From Mariniphaga sp040772505 (GTDB lineage: Bacteria > Bacteroidota > Bacteroidia > Bacteroidales > Prolixibacteraceae): a DNA stretch of 64,000 bases. The stretch is from NCBI GenBank assembly GCA_040772505.1, contig JAXGYA010000006.1, forward strand, positions 119,431-183,430. The letters are read 5' to 3'. The notes below the pieces were generated by a model. The model was not told the DNA's origin. It did no database searches and saw nothing but the letters and a program-made list of their open reading frames with translations. This document shows, piece after piece, positions 16,757-27,135 of the stretch; the first letter of the stretch is position 1; every line of letters begins with the position of its first letter. Position numbers and translations under genes: made by a program.

Positions 16757-18112
16757 TTAAACGTAATCCATAATTTTCCCCGCAATCTGAAGCAAGGAAA
16801 TTTCAGCCAATTTGGTCTGAAATTTCACAGATATAAGTCGTTCCTCAGCATCCAGAAGGCTTTTCTGAACTTCGCGCAATTCGAGCCCTGAGAGTGCTCC
16901 CAGCCGGTAGCGCTCCAATGCTATTTCAAGATTTTCACGTGCCACATTCAGATTTTGCTCTTCCATCTGCACAAGCCGGAGATTGTTTTCGTATGCATAA
17001 TAGATGGTCAGAAGCTGGGCTTTTATATCCTGCTCTACCTCCTGAAATCGGAACATACGGTTCTCAACCTCAATTAGCGCATTCGTTTTTTCGCGCCGGC
17101 GGTTGAAACCATTAAAAATATCCATGCCCAATGTCACCCCGTAATTAAATGTTCCGGTTAACTGGTTTTCAAGTGCCAATTCACCATAATCACTGATTGT
17201 TCCTGTGCCGTATCCCCGATATGCATGATTGTATCCCGAAGAAAAGGTAAGATATGGATATGAACGTGAAGCAATTATTTTGTAGTCAAGTTCAGAAATT
17301 TGCTGGTTTTTCTTTGCTATCTGCAATCCGGTGTTGAAAGTAATCATTGCCCCCATCAGTTCATCATAAGAAAGTTCCGAATTAAAGATTATGGAGGTAT
17401 CCCTGAGTGCAATTTCGGTTTCAAGATTATCCAGCGCCATCAATTTTTTCAATCGAACCTGCGATTCCAGAATGGCTTCATTCTGTCTTGCAAGTCGGGA
17501 GCTGTCGGCATTGAGATATACAATGGATTGCAACAGTTCGAGCTTTGATGATGCGCCTAACAAATAGCGTTCTTCATCAATCCGCACCCTTTCGCGCGAA
17601 AGAGAAACTGCGTAGTTCATATTATTGAAATAATTCAATTGCTGAATTAGGTAATAATATTCAGAAACAATTTGAGCCACAAGATTTTCCATGTACATCT
17701 GGGTACTAAGCTCTCCCATTTGTTTCAGTTCATGCAGTTTTTGATAGCTTGTTTGCACATTGAAACCGCGAAATAAAGTCATATCAAGGTTTAATGCTGC
17801 TGAGCCAGTAGTGTTATGTATTCCGCTTGATTTTCTTTGAGAGCCGTCATTCATGTTCTGGGTTGTTGATGTTACGTTCCCCCCATATCTGTTGGTTGTT
17901 GTTACGGTAGGGAAAAAACCCGCATTTCCACGGCTATAATTGTTACTGGAAATTTCCTCCTGATTCCGGGCAACTTTCACCGAAAAATTTTGCTCCAGTC
18001 CGGTTAAAATGCATCTGCCCAAATCATAAATTTCCTGAGAATAAGCATTCTCCGAAAATAATGAGATTAATATAACTGAGATAAAAAAGCTGATTCTGAA
18101 GAGGTTACTCAT
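16757..18112 (-). CDS. TolC-family outer membrane efflux protein
   Basis: This is the outer membrane channel of the tripartite exporter encoded upstream. The ATG at 18112 is preferred to an in-frame one at 18157: it yields a signal peptide (SFFISVILISLFSENAYSQ), has an A-rich leader, and gives an 8-bp overlap with the RND pump gene. The mature part shows the duplicated outer-membrane efflux domain rich in long helices, with ENLEIALERYRLGALSGLELREVQKSLLDAEERL near the end as in TolC homologues. Its substrate is unknown. Confidence 0.93.
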   Translation of the reverse strand: MSNLFRISFFISVILISLFSENAYSQEIYDLGRCILTGLEQNFSVKVARNQEEISSNNYSRGNAGFFPTVTTTNRYGGNVTSTTQNMNDGSQRKSSGIHNTTGSAALNLDMTLFRGFNVQTSYQKLHELKQMGELSTQMYMENLVAQIVSEYYYLIQQLNYFNNMNYAVSLSRERVRIDEERYLLGASSKLELLQSIVYLNADSSRLARQNEAILESQVRLKKLMALDNLETEIALRDTSIIFNSELSYDELMGAMITFNTGLQIAKKNQQISELDYKIIASRSYPYLTFSSGYNHAYRGYGTGTISDYGELALENQLTGTFNYGVTLGMDIFNGFNRRREKTNALIEVENRMFRFQEVEQDIKAQLLTIYYAYENNLRLVQMEEQNLNVARENLEIALERYRLGALSGLELREVQKSLLDAEERLISVKFQTKLAEISLLQIAGKIMDYV

Positions 18113-21100
18113 TTTTTTCTGCAATAAATGTATTTTCAACATCATTTTTCGATTCACTTGAGATTAAGAGGTAAATACCGGGCACCACATATAGTGTCAG
18201 GAATGTGGAAATCAACAGACCACCAACTACGGCAATCCCCATGGCAACACGGCTTTGTGCACCTTCTCCCAGTCCAATTGCGAGGGGTAAAATACCTAAA
18301 ATAGTAGAAAGGTTGGTCATAAGAATCGGGCGAAACCGGGCGGCAGAAGCATATCTAATCGCTTCGTGTTTGTTCATCCCCGCAAGCTTTCTTTGGTTGG
18401 CAAATTCAACAATCAAAATTCCGTTTTTAGACACAAGCCCTATGAGCATTATTATGCCAATCTGGCTGAAAATATTCATGGTTACTCCAAAATACCACAT
18501 GAACAACAGCGCTCCGGTGAGTGCCAGCGGCACGGTCATCATCACAATAACCGGGTCTTTGAAACTTTCAAACTGAGCAGACAGCACTAAAAAAATGAGA
18601 ACAATTGCCAGAATAAAGGCAAACATCAAACTGGATGAGCTTTCCATAAAATCTTTTGAGTCGCCGTCAAGAGCTGTGCGAAAGCTATCATCCAACAATT
18701 TGTCGGCAATTTTATCCATCTCCTCAATTCCTTCACTGATGGTTTTCCCGGCTGCAAGATTTGCAGATATAGTAGCTGCAACAAAACGGTTATACCTGTA
18801 CAGCTGTGGCGGCGCCGTTGATTCCCTCAGGGTTACGAAATTGTCAAGCTGAACCATTTGTCCTTTGTCATTCCTCACATAGAGCGAGGTCAAATCAAGT
18901 GGCTTGTTGCGTTCTTGTCTGGGCAGCTCTCCTAAAATCTGATACTGCTTTCCATTCATTATGAAATAGCCAAAGCGCTGTCCGCTCAATGCAAGTTGCA
19001 GTGTTTGTCCAATATTTCGCGTTGAAACACCTAACAAATTGGCTTTGTCGCGATTAATCTCTATCTGAAGTTCCGGTTTTGTAAATTTCAGGTTCACATC
19101 GGGCATAACAAAAGTGGGATTGCTGCTCACTTCCGCCATGAACTCCGGCAAAACCTCCCTGAGCTTATCGATAGTGGGAGCCTGCAATACATACTGGATC
19201 GGGGGGCGGGCGCGTCTTCCTCCAAAAGTTGACTGTTGCACAACAATTGTTCTGGCTTGGGTTTTCTTACTTAGTTCTTCTGAAAATGCGCTGGCAATTT
19301 CCTGCTGCGAACGTTTCCGTTCAGAGGGTTTAACTAAATTTATCCGTACAAAGGCAAACGTTCCTCTGACCATGGTAGTAATTTTTTCACTTTCAGGAAT
19401 AATCTCTTCTGCCAGTTTAGCAATATCTTCAACATAATCGAATGTGTAATCGTAGGTTGAGCCCTCTGTTGTAACTACTCTTGCATTCATCTGCGAGCGG
19501 TCTTCCATTGGCGCCATTTCACCGGGAATGACCTTCCACAAAATGAAGATCAGCATAAAAGATCCGATTAAAATAAGCAGTGAAACATATTTTCTCTTTA
19601 AAAAGTTCTCAAGAGAATTCTGATAAGTCGTATTCAGTTTCACAAAAAACTTCTCGCTCCATTTGTAAAGCTTGCTGCGTTTTTTTCTTGTTCTCAGCAG
19701 CTTGGTTGAAAGCATGGGCGTAAAGGTGAGAGCCACAAACGAAGAAATGGCAACTGCCCCGGCAATCACAATGCTGAATTCGCGAAAAAGCCTTCCGGTC
19801 ATTCCTTCAAGAAAAACAATGGGGAAAAACACAGCCACCAGAGTGATGGTAGTGGCAACAATAGCAAAGAATATTTCATTTGCACCTTTAAATCCTGCTT
19901 CCATCGGCGACATACCCTGCTCTATTTTCACATAAATATTCTCCATCATCACAATGGCATCATCCACCACCAGACCGATTGAAAGAACAATAGCCAGCAA
20001 GGTGAGAACATTGATTGTAAAGCCTGCAATATACATGATGAAGAACGAGCCAATCAGCGAAATGGGGATCACCAGAATTGGGATTAATGTTGTACGCCAG
20101 TCGCGCAGGAAGAAGAAAATGATAACCACAACCAGTAAAAATGCCACATAAATTGTGGTCTTCACTTCATCAATGGATGAGCGGATATACTCTGTGCTGT
20201 CAAATCCTATCTCTATTTCCACATCATCCGGAAGGTCTTTTTTGATAAATTCGAGACGCTCATATACATCATCAACAATGTCGATATGATTTGCACCCGG
20301 CTGGGGGATTATTACAGTTGAAACCATTGGCACTCCGTTGATTTTCATTATTCCCCGCAAATCCTCCGCTCCGAGCTCCGCGCGTCCAATGTCGCGCACC
20401 CGGATAAGCTGGTCTCCGGATTGTTTAAGAATCAGATTGTTAAACTCTTCGGGAGTTGTCATCAGTCCTAATGTCCGGATAGTCAGCTCGGTGGTGTTCC
20501 CTTCAATACTTCCTGCCGGAAGCTCAACATTTTCCCGCTCAATTGCATTCCTCACATCCAGCGGTGTCATTTGATAACCTGCAAGTTTTACCGGGTCTAA
20601 CCAGATTCGCATGGCGTATCTTTTTTCACCCCAGATACTGACTGCACTAACGCCTGAAATGGTTTGCAGCTGCTCTTTTAATGTGAGCTCAGCTATTTCA
20701 GAGAGCTCCAGCAAGGAACGTTTGGGGCTTTTTACTGCCACATTTAAAATTGGTTCCGCATCAGCATCCGCTTTTGAAACCGTGGGGGGGTCGCAATCCC
20801 GGGGCAGAAACCGCTGTGCCTGTGAAACTTTATCGCGTACGTCGTTTGCTGCAGTTTCCAAATCGACAGACAACTGGAATTCCACTGTAATCCAGCTTCT
20901 TCCCTGGCTGCTTCTGCTTGTCAGTGAGCGGATTCCCGGAATTCCGTTAATGGACTGCTCTAATGGCTCGGTTATCTGTGTTTCAATGACATCACTGTTT
21001 GCTCCGGGATAAGATGTGGAAACCGAAATAATCGGCGGGTCAACACTGGGAAATTCCCTCACTCCCAGAAAAGTTAACCCAATTGCTCCAAAGAGTATAA

Positions 21101-21161
21101 TAATCAATGAGAGAACAGTGGCAAGTACCGGCCGTTTTATACTTATAGATGAAAGACTCAT
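18105..21161 (-). CDS. RND-family efflux pump, inner membrane permease
   Basis: This 1018-residue proton-driven pump has the 12-helix AcrB/MexB-type layout: TM1 (RPVLATVLSLIIILFGAIGL), two large periplasmic loops, and two clusters of membrane helices. The family segments GLVVDDAIVMMENI (with the Asp pair of the proton relay) and FREFSIVIAGAVAISSFVALTFTPMLS are present, as is the second-half GLVSKNGILIVEFANQ. Sequence type suggests the HAE-1 or similar multidrug/lipophile class. It overlaps the adaptor gene by 4 bp (ATGA) and the TolC gene by 8 bp, so all three form one operon. Confidence 0.96.
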   Translation of the reverse strand: MSLSSISIKRPVLATVLSLIIILFGAIGLTFLGVREFPSVDPPIISVSTSYPGANSDVIETQITEPLEQSINGIPGIRSLTSRSSQGRSWITVEFQLSVDLETAANDVRDKVSQAQRFLPRDCDPPTVSKADADAEPILNVAVKSPKRSLLELSEIAELTLKEQLQTISGVSAVSIWGEKRYAMRIWLDPVKLAGYQMTPLDVRNAIERENVELPAGSIEGNTTELTIRTLGLMTTPEEFNNLILKQSGDQLIRVRDIGRAELGAEDLRGIMKINGVPMVSTVIIPQPGANHIDIVDDVYERLEFIKKDLPDDVEIEIGFDSTEYIRSSIDEVKTTIYVAFLLVVVIIFFFLRDWRTTLIPILVIPISLIGSFFIMYIAGFTINVLTLLAIVLSIGLVVDDAIVMMENIYVKIEQGMSPMEAGFKGANEIFFAIVATTITLVAVFFPIVFLEGMTGRLFREFSIVIAGAVAISSFVALTFTPMLSTKLLRTRKKRSKLYKWSEKFFVKLNTTYQNSLENFLKRKYVSLLILIGSFMLIFILWKVIPGEMAPMEDRSQMNARVVTTEGSTYDYTFDYVEDIAKLAEEIIPESEKITTMVRGTFAFVRINLVKPSERKRSQQEIASAFSEELSKKTQARTIVVQQSTFGGRRARPPIQYVLQAPTIDKLREVLPEFMAEVSSNPTFVMPDVNLKFTKPELQIEINRDKANLLGVSTRNIGQTLQLALSGQRFGYFIMNGKQYQILGELPRQERNKPLDLTSLYVRNDKGQMVQLDNFVTLRESTAPPQLYRYNRFVAATISANLAAGKTISEGIEEMDKIADKLLDDSFRTALDGDSKDFMESSSSLMFAFILAIVLIFLVLSAQFESFKDPVIVMMTVPLALTGALLFMWYFGVTMNIFSQIGIIMLIGLVSKNGILIVEFANQRKLAGMNKHEAIRYASAARFRPILMTNLSTILGILPLAIGLGEGAQSRVAMGIAVVGGLLISTFLTLYVVPGIYLLISSESKNDVENTFIAEKNE

Positions 21162-22279
21162 TTCGATTCGCTTAATAAGTGATGATTGGTTACCAGTGTA
21201 TCCAAATGCACCGGAAGCCCTTCTCTAAGCTGAAGTATTGCCGTTGTCAGCAGGGTATCGCCAAAATTCAGTCCGCTTGTAATCTGAATCCGCGACTCTG
21301 TCCGCAATCCTGTTTTTACCTTTTTTTCTTTGGCTTTTCCATTGCTCAGGATATACACTTTTTCGCCTTCCATTTCAGGAATTAAAGCTTCTGTGGGTAT
21401 GGAGACAGCATTTTCAATCTGGGAGAGCTGTGCCCTGACGCTGGTAAATCTTCCCGGTCTCAATTCCTCATTGGTGTTGGGATAGAGTGCCCGCGCAACA
21501 ATAGTGCGAGTGTTGATATCCACCTTTGGGTCAATTGCATAAACCTTAGCTTCAAAAGGGTTCGGAAAACCGTCAATTCTAAAGCTAACAGGAAATCCGG
21601 GAGTTATCTGTCCGGCATATCGCTCCGGTATTGAAAATTCAATCTTTAGCGGGCTTGATTTCACAAGCCGCACAATTTTGGTTTGCGTTGTGGCATAAGC
21701 TCCTTCACTGATCATCCGCAGCCCGACTATTCCATCGAAGGGAGCACGCAACTCGGTTTCGGCAATACGCGCCTCAAGTAACATAATATCGGCATCAATA
21801 GATTGCAGTTCAGTTGCCACCTGGTCATAACTCTCGCGGCTGATGGCATCCCGATCAAGCAATTGGCGCTGCCTGAATTCACGTTCCCCAACCAGCTTCT
21901 TCTGAGCTTGTAGTTTCAGCAACTGCGCCTGCAATGGTCTGTCGTTGATTTTTGCCATCAATTCGCCTTTTTTCACTGATCTTCCTTCATCGAAATAGAT
22001 ACCAACAACTTTCCCGGCGGTTTCAAACGCAAGATCAACCTCCTCATCGGGCAATAATGACCCTGTACTGTTTATGAACTCATGCATTTTTGTGGGAACC
22101 AAAACAAATCCACTGGCATAAAGTGGTTTTCCTCCACCCATCGCCCCTGCCATCATTTGTGGATTTGCCGAATCGCGGGATTCCCAAAGGGGTCTTAATT
22201 TCGGATACAGAATGATTGCTGCCAGCAGCAGAACCATGATTACTGTAACTGATAACCTAAAAATGTTTTTCTTAGCCAC
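21158..22279 (-). CDS. RND efflux periplasmic adaptor (membrane fusion protein)
   Basis: This 373-residue protein has one N-terminal membrane anchor (SVTVIMVLLLAAIILYP), then barrel-sandwich and helical-hairpin parts (GKVVGIYFDEGRSVKKGELMAKINDRPLQAQL), the ETELRAPFDGIVGLRMISEGAY half-motif and a beta-barrel domain (…SFRIDGFPNPFEAKVYAIDP). This is the order of HlyD/AcrA-type adaptors. The start codon is GTG at 22279. It is the first gene of the exporter operon and joins the inner-membrane pump to the TolC channel. Confidence 0.94.
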   Translation of the reverse strand: MAKKNIFRLSVTVIMVLLLAAIILYPKLRPLWESRDSANPQMMAGAMGGGKPLYASGFVLVPTKMHEFINSTGSLLPDEEVDLAFETAGKVVGIYFDEGRSVKKGELMAKINDRPLQAQLLKLQAQKKLVGEREFRQRQLLDRDAISRESYDQVATELQSIDADIMLLEARIAETELRAPFDGIVGLRMISEGAYATTQTKIVRLVKSSPLKIEFSIPERYAGQITPGFPVSFRIDGFPNPFEAKVYAIDPKVDINTRTIVARALYPNTNEELRPGRFTSVRAQLSQIENAVSIPTEALIPEMEGEKVYILSNGKAKEKKVKTGLRTESRIQITSGLNFGDTLLTTAILQLREGLPVHLDTLVTNHHLLSESK

Positions 22280-22375
22280 GCTATTATCTCTTAAAATGAT
22301 TTTCTAATTGCAATTTTCTCTAAGATGGTTTGACTTGCAAATTCTGAAAAGGTTAAATTAGGGAAGCCCACAAAT

Positions 22376-25300
22376 TTAAAAAAGTTTTTCTTTTTGCACT
22401 GCCGGGTCTTTTGTTGCTACCATCATCTCCTCTAAAATGTGTCCGGCAGTTTCCACATTGGGGACATGGGTGAAGGAGAGCGTCAGTTTATGATTTGTCT
22501 CACGCATATTTGCTTTTGAATCATTTTTCTGCACAAATTGTACAATTTTTAAGAACAGCGCTGACCGATAAAACGGCGACTGCTGGTCTGATACAAAATA
22601 GCAAATCATCTTGTTTTCTTTCAGAATTATCTTTTCTATGCCCAGCTCCAGAGCCTTCCACCGGAGCTTAACCACATCAAGAAGTTCGCGCGATTGCAAA
22701 GGCAGTTTTCCAAAGCGATCTTCCAACCCTTTACGAAACTGATCCAGTTGTTTTTGATTCTCAATGTTGTCCAATTCGCGGTAGAGTAGCATCCGCTCTG
22801 TGGTTCCCGGAATATATTCCTGTTGAAATAACAGCTCCATGTCTGTATCAATCTGGCAATCCTGAGTAAATCTCACAGTGGTGAAAGTCTCTTCTTTTGC
22901 TTGTTTATCTTTCGGGAAAACAGTGCTGAACTCTTCCTGACGAAGTTCCAGTATCGCTTCGTTGAGAATCCGGTGATAGGTTTCAAATCCGATATCTGCA
23001 ATAAAGCCGCTCTGCTCTGCGCCCAGCAGGTTTCCGGCACCTCTGATATCAAGGTCTTGCATGGCAATGTTAAACCCGCTTCCCAGGTCTGAAAATTCTT
23101 CGATAGCTTTCAGCCTGCGCCTTGACTCAGGGCTTAGAGTTGCAAGCGGCGGAGTGAGAAGATAGCAAAATGCTTTTTTATTGGAGCGTCCCACGCGACC
23201 GCGCAGTTGATGCAAATCGCTCAAACCGTAATTTTCAGCATGATTGATTATAATTGTATTTGCATTGGGAATATCGAGCCCCGATTCAATAATGGTGGTA
23301 GCCACCAGCACATCATAATTGCCCTGAATAAAATCCAGCATTACCTTTTCCAGTTTTTGTCCTTCTATCCGGCCATGTGCAACCACGGTGGAAATTCCCG
23401 GAACAATCCGCTTTATGGTATCTTCCACTTCATAAATATTCTGTATCCGGTTATGCAGGAAAAAGACCTGCCCGTTTCTTGCCACCTCATACAGAATGGC
23501 TTCGCGAATGATTTGCTCATTAAATCCGTGAACTTCGGTAATAATGGGATAGCGGTTGGGTGGGGGAGTACGGATTATGGAAAGGTCGCGTGCACCCATC
23601 AGCGAGAACTGGAGTGTGCGTGGTATGGGCGTCGCAGTCAGGGTGAGTGTATCCACATTCACTTTTAACCTCTTCAGCTTTTCCTTCACCGAAACTCCGA
23701 ATTTCTGTTCCTCATCAATAACGAGCAACCCAAGGTCTTTGAACTGAACATCCTTGCTCACCAGCCGGTGGGTTCCGATGAGAATATCCACTTTGCCGGC
23801 GGCAAGCTCCGCAACTATTCTTCGAGTTTCTGAGGCTGATTTAAACCTGCTGATGTATTCAACCCGCGCCGGGAAGTCTTTCAGCCTGTCGGAAAAAGTA
23901 TTATAATGCTGCAAAGCCAGAATAGTGGTAGGCACCAGCACAGCAACCTGTTTACTGTCGGTTACTGCCTTAAATGCAGCCCGGATGGCAATTTCCGTTT
24001 TGCCAAATCCCACATCGCCACAAATCAGCCTGTCCATGGGAATCTGTTTTTCCATATCTTCTTTAACAGCGGCAGTTGCTTTTTCCTGATCGGGAGTGTC
24101 TTCATAAATAAAGGAAGCTTCCAACTCATTTTGCAGATAAGAGTCGGGCGAAAATGAGAATCCCTTTTCCGTCAAACGTTCAGCATAAAGGGCAATCAAC
24201 TCTTTGGCAATATCCTTTACCCTGGCTTTGGTGCGGTTTTTCAGATTTTGCCATGCACCGGTACCCAGCTTGTTCAGCGAAGGTTCCGTGCCGTCCTTCC
24301 CTTTGTATTTTGAGATACGGTGCAGCGAATGAATATTAACCAGCAATGAATCGTTATTTCTATATATCAACCGGACAGCTTCCTGAATCTTTCCATTAAT
24401 GTCAGTATTTACCAGACCTGCAAATTTTCCGATACCATGATCAATATGAACAACATAATCCCCGGGATGCAGTGTGTTCAATTCCTTCAGCATCACTGCC
24501 TCGCGCTGGTCTTTTCTGGTTTTCAGCTTAAACCGGTGATAGCGCTCAAATATCTGATGATCAGTATAACAGCATATTTTCAAATCGTGGTCAACAAATC
24601 CCTGGGATAAAGTGAAGTTAACTGGTATAAAATTCACCGTTGATTTAACATCACGAAAAATTGCCTGCAACCGCTCAATCTGTTTCTCCTGATTGGAAAG
24701 AATAAGGACTTTATACCCCAGGCTTAGATACTCTTCCAGATTTTCACCTAACAAATCAAATTTTTTATTGAATACCGGCTGTGGGGCATTGGAAAATTTA
24801 AAAACTGTTACGGGCTGAAAACCGGGCTCAATACCCCAGTCGCAAACTGTTTTGCTTTTCAATTGATTTTTCAGGGTTTCTCCTGAAACAATCCAGTTGA
24901 AAAGATTTTCGTCATCAGCCCTGGCAATGATAGTTTGCCGGTGAATTTCATTTACCTGATAAAAAAAACTGTTCAGACTATCTCCAAAAATAATTGTGTT
25001 GCCGGGCAAAAACTCAAGTAGAGAAATCCGGTTTTCTTCATCTTCACGGGTATGAATGTCTGGAATGACAGTTATGCGCTTCAGGTTTTCCTTTGAAATT
25101 TGGGTGTCAATATTGAAACTGCGCAACGATTCCACTTCATCGCCAAAAAAGTCGATGCGGTAGGGGTCTTCATTCGAGTAGGAAAATATATCCACGATAC
25201 TTCCGCGCACGGCAAACTGACCGGGTTCATAGACGAAATCTACCCGTTCAAAACCATATTCAAACAAAAACTCGTTGATGAAGCGAATTGAAATTTTATC

Positions 25301-25747
25301 ACCAGCATTTATTTGAAGCGTGTTTTTTTTAAAATTTTCCGGTGAAATCACCTTTTCCACTATCGCTTCGGGGAAGGTTATAATCAGGTAGGGATTTTCG
25401 CTGTTCTGAATAGTGTTTAACGCTTCGGTTCTTTGAACAATGAATTCCTGATCGGGCTGGTCATACTGAATGGAACGTTTGTAGGATGAAGAGAAGAAAA
25501 TTACAGATTGACCCAAACCCAAATTATTTAAGTCGTCATACAGATAGGCAGCTTCTTCCCTGTCGGCTAACAAAAAGAGCATACTATTTTGAAGAATTTC
25601 CGAAAGGTTGGCAGCCAAAATTGTTTTGGAAGAGCCAATAAGCCCCTTCAGGTGAATTTTTTCACCGGGGGGGGCAGCAAGTTTCTTTGTCAGCCTGGCA
25701 AACTGCTTTTGCCCCTTAAAATATTTTAGAAAATGTACAGGGTTCAA
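22376..25747 (-). CDS. mfd: transcription-repair coupling factor
   Basis: Mfd removes RNA polymerase stalled at DNA lesions and recruits UvrA. The 1123-residue protein has the expected order: a UvrB-homology N-terminus (FVYEPGQFAVRGSIVDIFSY), the CarD-like polymerase-binding module (LHPGDYVVHIDHGIGKFAGL), the RecG-like helicase with Walker A GDVGFGKTE at 577-585 and DEEQKFGV, TLTATPIPRTLQFSL, GLDIPNANTIIINHAENYGL and RGRVGRSNKKAFCYLL, then the C-terminal TRCF domain. The start is probably TTG at 25747: the next in-frame Met is residue 56 and the upstream frame closes at 25775-25777. A -7 box lies at 25767-25774. Confidence 0.96.
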   Translation of the reverse strand: MNPVHFLKYFKGQKQFARLTKKLAAPPGEKIHLKGLIGSSKTILAANLSEILQNSMLFLLADREEAAYLYDDLNNLGLGQSVIFFSSSYKRSIQYDQPDQEFIVQRTEALNTIQNSENPYLIITFPEAIVEKVISPENFKKNTLQINAGDKISIRFINEFLFEYGFERVDFVYEPGQFAVRGSIVDIFSYSNEDPYRIDFFGDEVESLRSFNIDTQISKENLKRITVIPDIHTREDEENRISLLEFLPGNTIIFGDSLNSFFYQVNEIHRQTIIARADDENLFNWIVSGETLKNQLKSKTVCDWGIEPGFQPVTVFKFSNAPQPVFNKKFDLLGENLEEYLSLGYKVLILSNQEKQIERLQAIFRDVKSTVNFIPVNFTLSQGFVDHDLKICCYTDHQIFERYHRFKLKTRKDQREAVMLKELNTLHPGDYVVHIDHGIGKFAGLVNTDINGKIQEAVRLIYRNNDSLLVNIHSLHRISKYKGKDGTEPSLNKLGTGAWQNLKNRTKARVKDIAKELIALYAERLTEKGFSFSPDSYLQNELEASFIYEDTPDQEKATAAVKEDMEKQIPMDRLICGDVGFGKTEIAIRAAFKAVTDSKQVAVLVPTTILALQHYNTFSDRLKDFPARVEYISRFKSASETRRIVAELAAGKVDILIGTHRLVSKDVQFKDLGLLVIDEEQKFGVSVKEKLKRLKVNVDTLTLTATPIPRTLQFSLMGARDLSIIRTPPPNRYPIITEVHGFNEQIIREAILYEVARNGQVFFLHNRIQNIYEVEDTIKRIVPGISTVVAHGRIEGQKLEKVMLDFIQGNYDVLVATTIIESGLDIPNANTIIINHAENYGLSDLHQLRGRVGRSNKKAFCYLLTPPLATLSPESRRRLKAIEEFSDLGSGFNIAMQDLDIRGAGNLLGAEQSGFIADIGFETYHRILNEAILELRQEEFSTVFPKDKQAKEETFTTVRFTQDCQIDTDMELLFQQEYIPGTTERMLLYRELDNIENQKQLDQFRKGLEDRFGKLPLQSRELLDVVKLRWKALELGIEKIILKENKMICYFVSDQQSPFYRSALFLKIVQFVQKNDSKANMRETNHKLTLSFTHVPNVETAGHILEEMMVATKDPAVQKEKLF

Positions 25748-25766
25748 AATTTCCTGAGATTTTTCA

Positions 25767-25774
25767 CAAAAATA
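25767..25774 (-). promoter_or_regulatory. putative -7 box of mfd
   Basis: The minus strand reads TATTTTTG, a match to TAnnTTTG. It would place the transcription start about 13-15 bases before the TTG start of mfd, giving a very short leader. No clear -33 TTTG is seen. Confidence 0.35.
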
Positions 25775-25834
25775 TCAATAATGATGACTTGTATTATCAG
25801 GAATCAGGCAAAAGTGGCGTATGTGAATTCCGAT

Positions 25835-26935
25835 TTAACGTTTCAAAGCGTGCTGAAACTTCTTTTTTCTTCTCCTTTTTTTTGGTTTTTTAACCGGTTT
25901 TTCTGCTTCATACCGGTCAATCTTCTCATTATTTGTTGTTTGCCAGTTCATTTCTGCACTTGCCAAAACTTCTTTTTTGGGTATTTCGGGTTTTTTCCCG
26001 CGCTTATTGAGCTGAATAATCTCTTTAACCTCTTTTAACGAAAGTACAAAAGCCCCGGGGATTGCATCACCTTCAATGGTAAACCAAATTTCCTTTTTCA
26101 GATAATCTGTTTTTAGCGGTTTTGCAATTCCTTTCGCCATCTCTAGACTAATCAGCTCTTCGGGAAACTCCTGGCGTGCTTCCATATACACATCCAGTTC
26201 ATACAGCAGGCAGCATTTCAGCTTTCCGCAGGCGCCCACCATTTTTTGGGCAGCTGGCGACAAGCCTTGCTTTTGGGCTGCATCCGAAGAGATGCTGGAG
26301 AAATCCGTTCGCCAGCTGGAACAGCACAATTCCCTGCCGCAAGAGCCAATTCCACCCACAAGTCCCGCTTCCTGCCTTGCGCCGATCTGCTTCATTTCCA
26401 CTTTAATCTTAAACTCCCGGGCATAATGCTTTATCAGTTCGCGGAAATCCACACGCTCATCGGCGACATAATAGAAAATGGCTTTTTTGCCGTCTCCGTG
26501 ATATTCAACTTCGCCAATTTTCATTTTGAGCCCCAGCTCTGAAGCCAGCTGTCTTGCCCTGATTAAGGTGGGTTTTTCCCTCTTTCTTGCTTCGTTCAGC
26601 GTAAGCAAATCGTTAGGGGTGGCTTTTCGGTAAATGGTATTTAAAGTGTAGCGCTTCGGGTTTTTCACTTTTCGTTCAAATTGCTTCTCCGCATAGTAAC
26701 CCGTTAATGAAACTTCACCCACGTCATGCCCGGGTGCCATTGCCACTACTACTTTATCTCCTCTCCTTAAAGGTATTCCATCTGTATTTCTGAAAAACTC
26801 TTTTCGTGTTGTTTTAAACCTAACTTCAACTATATCTGTTTGATCCGATGTGTCCGGTAAATCATTCCGCCAGTTATATATACTGGTTCTATCATCAGTT
26901 TCTATAGTATTGAACGCACATCCTGCACAACTCAT
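25835..26935 (-). CDS. ricT: PSP1-domain protein, RicT-like
   Basis: This 366-residue protein carries a PSP1 domain over about residues 75-265 (GKKAIFYYVADERVDFRELIKHYAREFKIKVEMKQIGARQEAGLVGGIGSC in its middle part). Cysteines occur at the N-terminus (SCAGC), in GSCGRELCCSSW and in GACGKLKCCLLYE, matching RicT-type proteins that share Fe-S clusters with RicA and RicF in Bacillus. The last 40 residues are Lys/Arg-rich (KKPKKRRRKKKF), suggesting RNA binding. In Bacillus the complex assists RNase Y; the partner here is unknown. It diverges from mutS, and a GGAG-like site precedes the ATG, unusual in this window. Confidence 0.85.
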   Translation of the reverse strand: MSCAGCAFNTIETDDRTSIYNWRNDLPDTSDQTDIVEVRFKTTRKEFFRNTDGIPLRRGDKVVVAMAPGHDVGEVSLTGYYAEKQFERKVKNPKRYTLNTIYRKATPNDLLTLNEARKREKPTLIRARQLASELGLKMKIGEVEYHGDGKKAIFYYVADERVDFRELIKHYAREFKIKVEMKQIGARQEAGLVGGIGSCGRELCCSSWRTDFSSISSDAAQKQGLSPAAQKMVGACGKLKCCLLYELDVYMEARQEFPEELISLEMAKGIAKPLKTDYLKKEIWFTIEGDAIPGAFVLSLKEVKEIIQLNKRGKKPEIPKKEVLASAEMNWQTTNNEKIDRYEAEKPVKKPKKRRRKKKFQHALKR

Positions 26936-27121
26936 AACTCCTGTTCTTTATAGAATTCTTTTGCAAAGATTGAAAAAAAGATTTAATTGTCCTTAATTAT
27001 TCTGTTAAATTTTAAAAAACTAATGTAGCCGGCAGTTTAACAAAAATGAGCTGAGCCATGAAAAAACAGAAAATATTTTGCAAACTATGTGGCTGATATT
27101 TTTTCAGGCAAACCAAACTAT

Positions 27122-27129
27122 TATCTTTG
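27122..27129 (+). promoter_or_regulatory. putative -7 box of mutS, implying a leaderless transcript
   Basis: TATCTTTG matches TAnnTTTG exactly. If it acts as the -7 box, transcription would start at about 27134-27137, on or next to the mutS ATG at 27136. No TTTG is found at the usual -33 distance. Confidence 0.35.
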
Positions 27130-27135
27130 CTAACC

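Noticed and set aside
21158..22279. Possible additional exporter-linked genes next to the adaptor
   Set aside because: The adaptor is the first gene of the exporter operon, and the 97-bp gap before it and the mfd gene beyond show no linked regulator.
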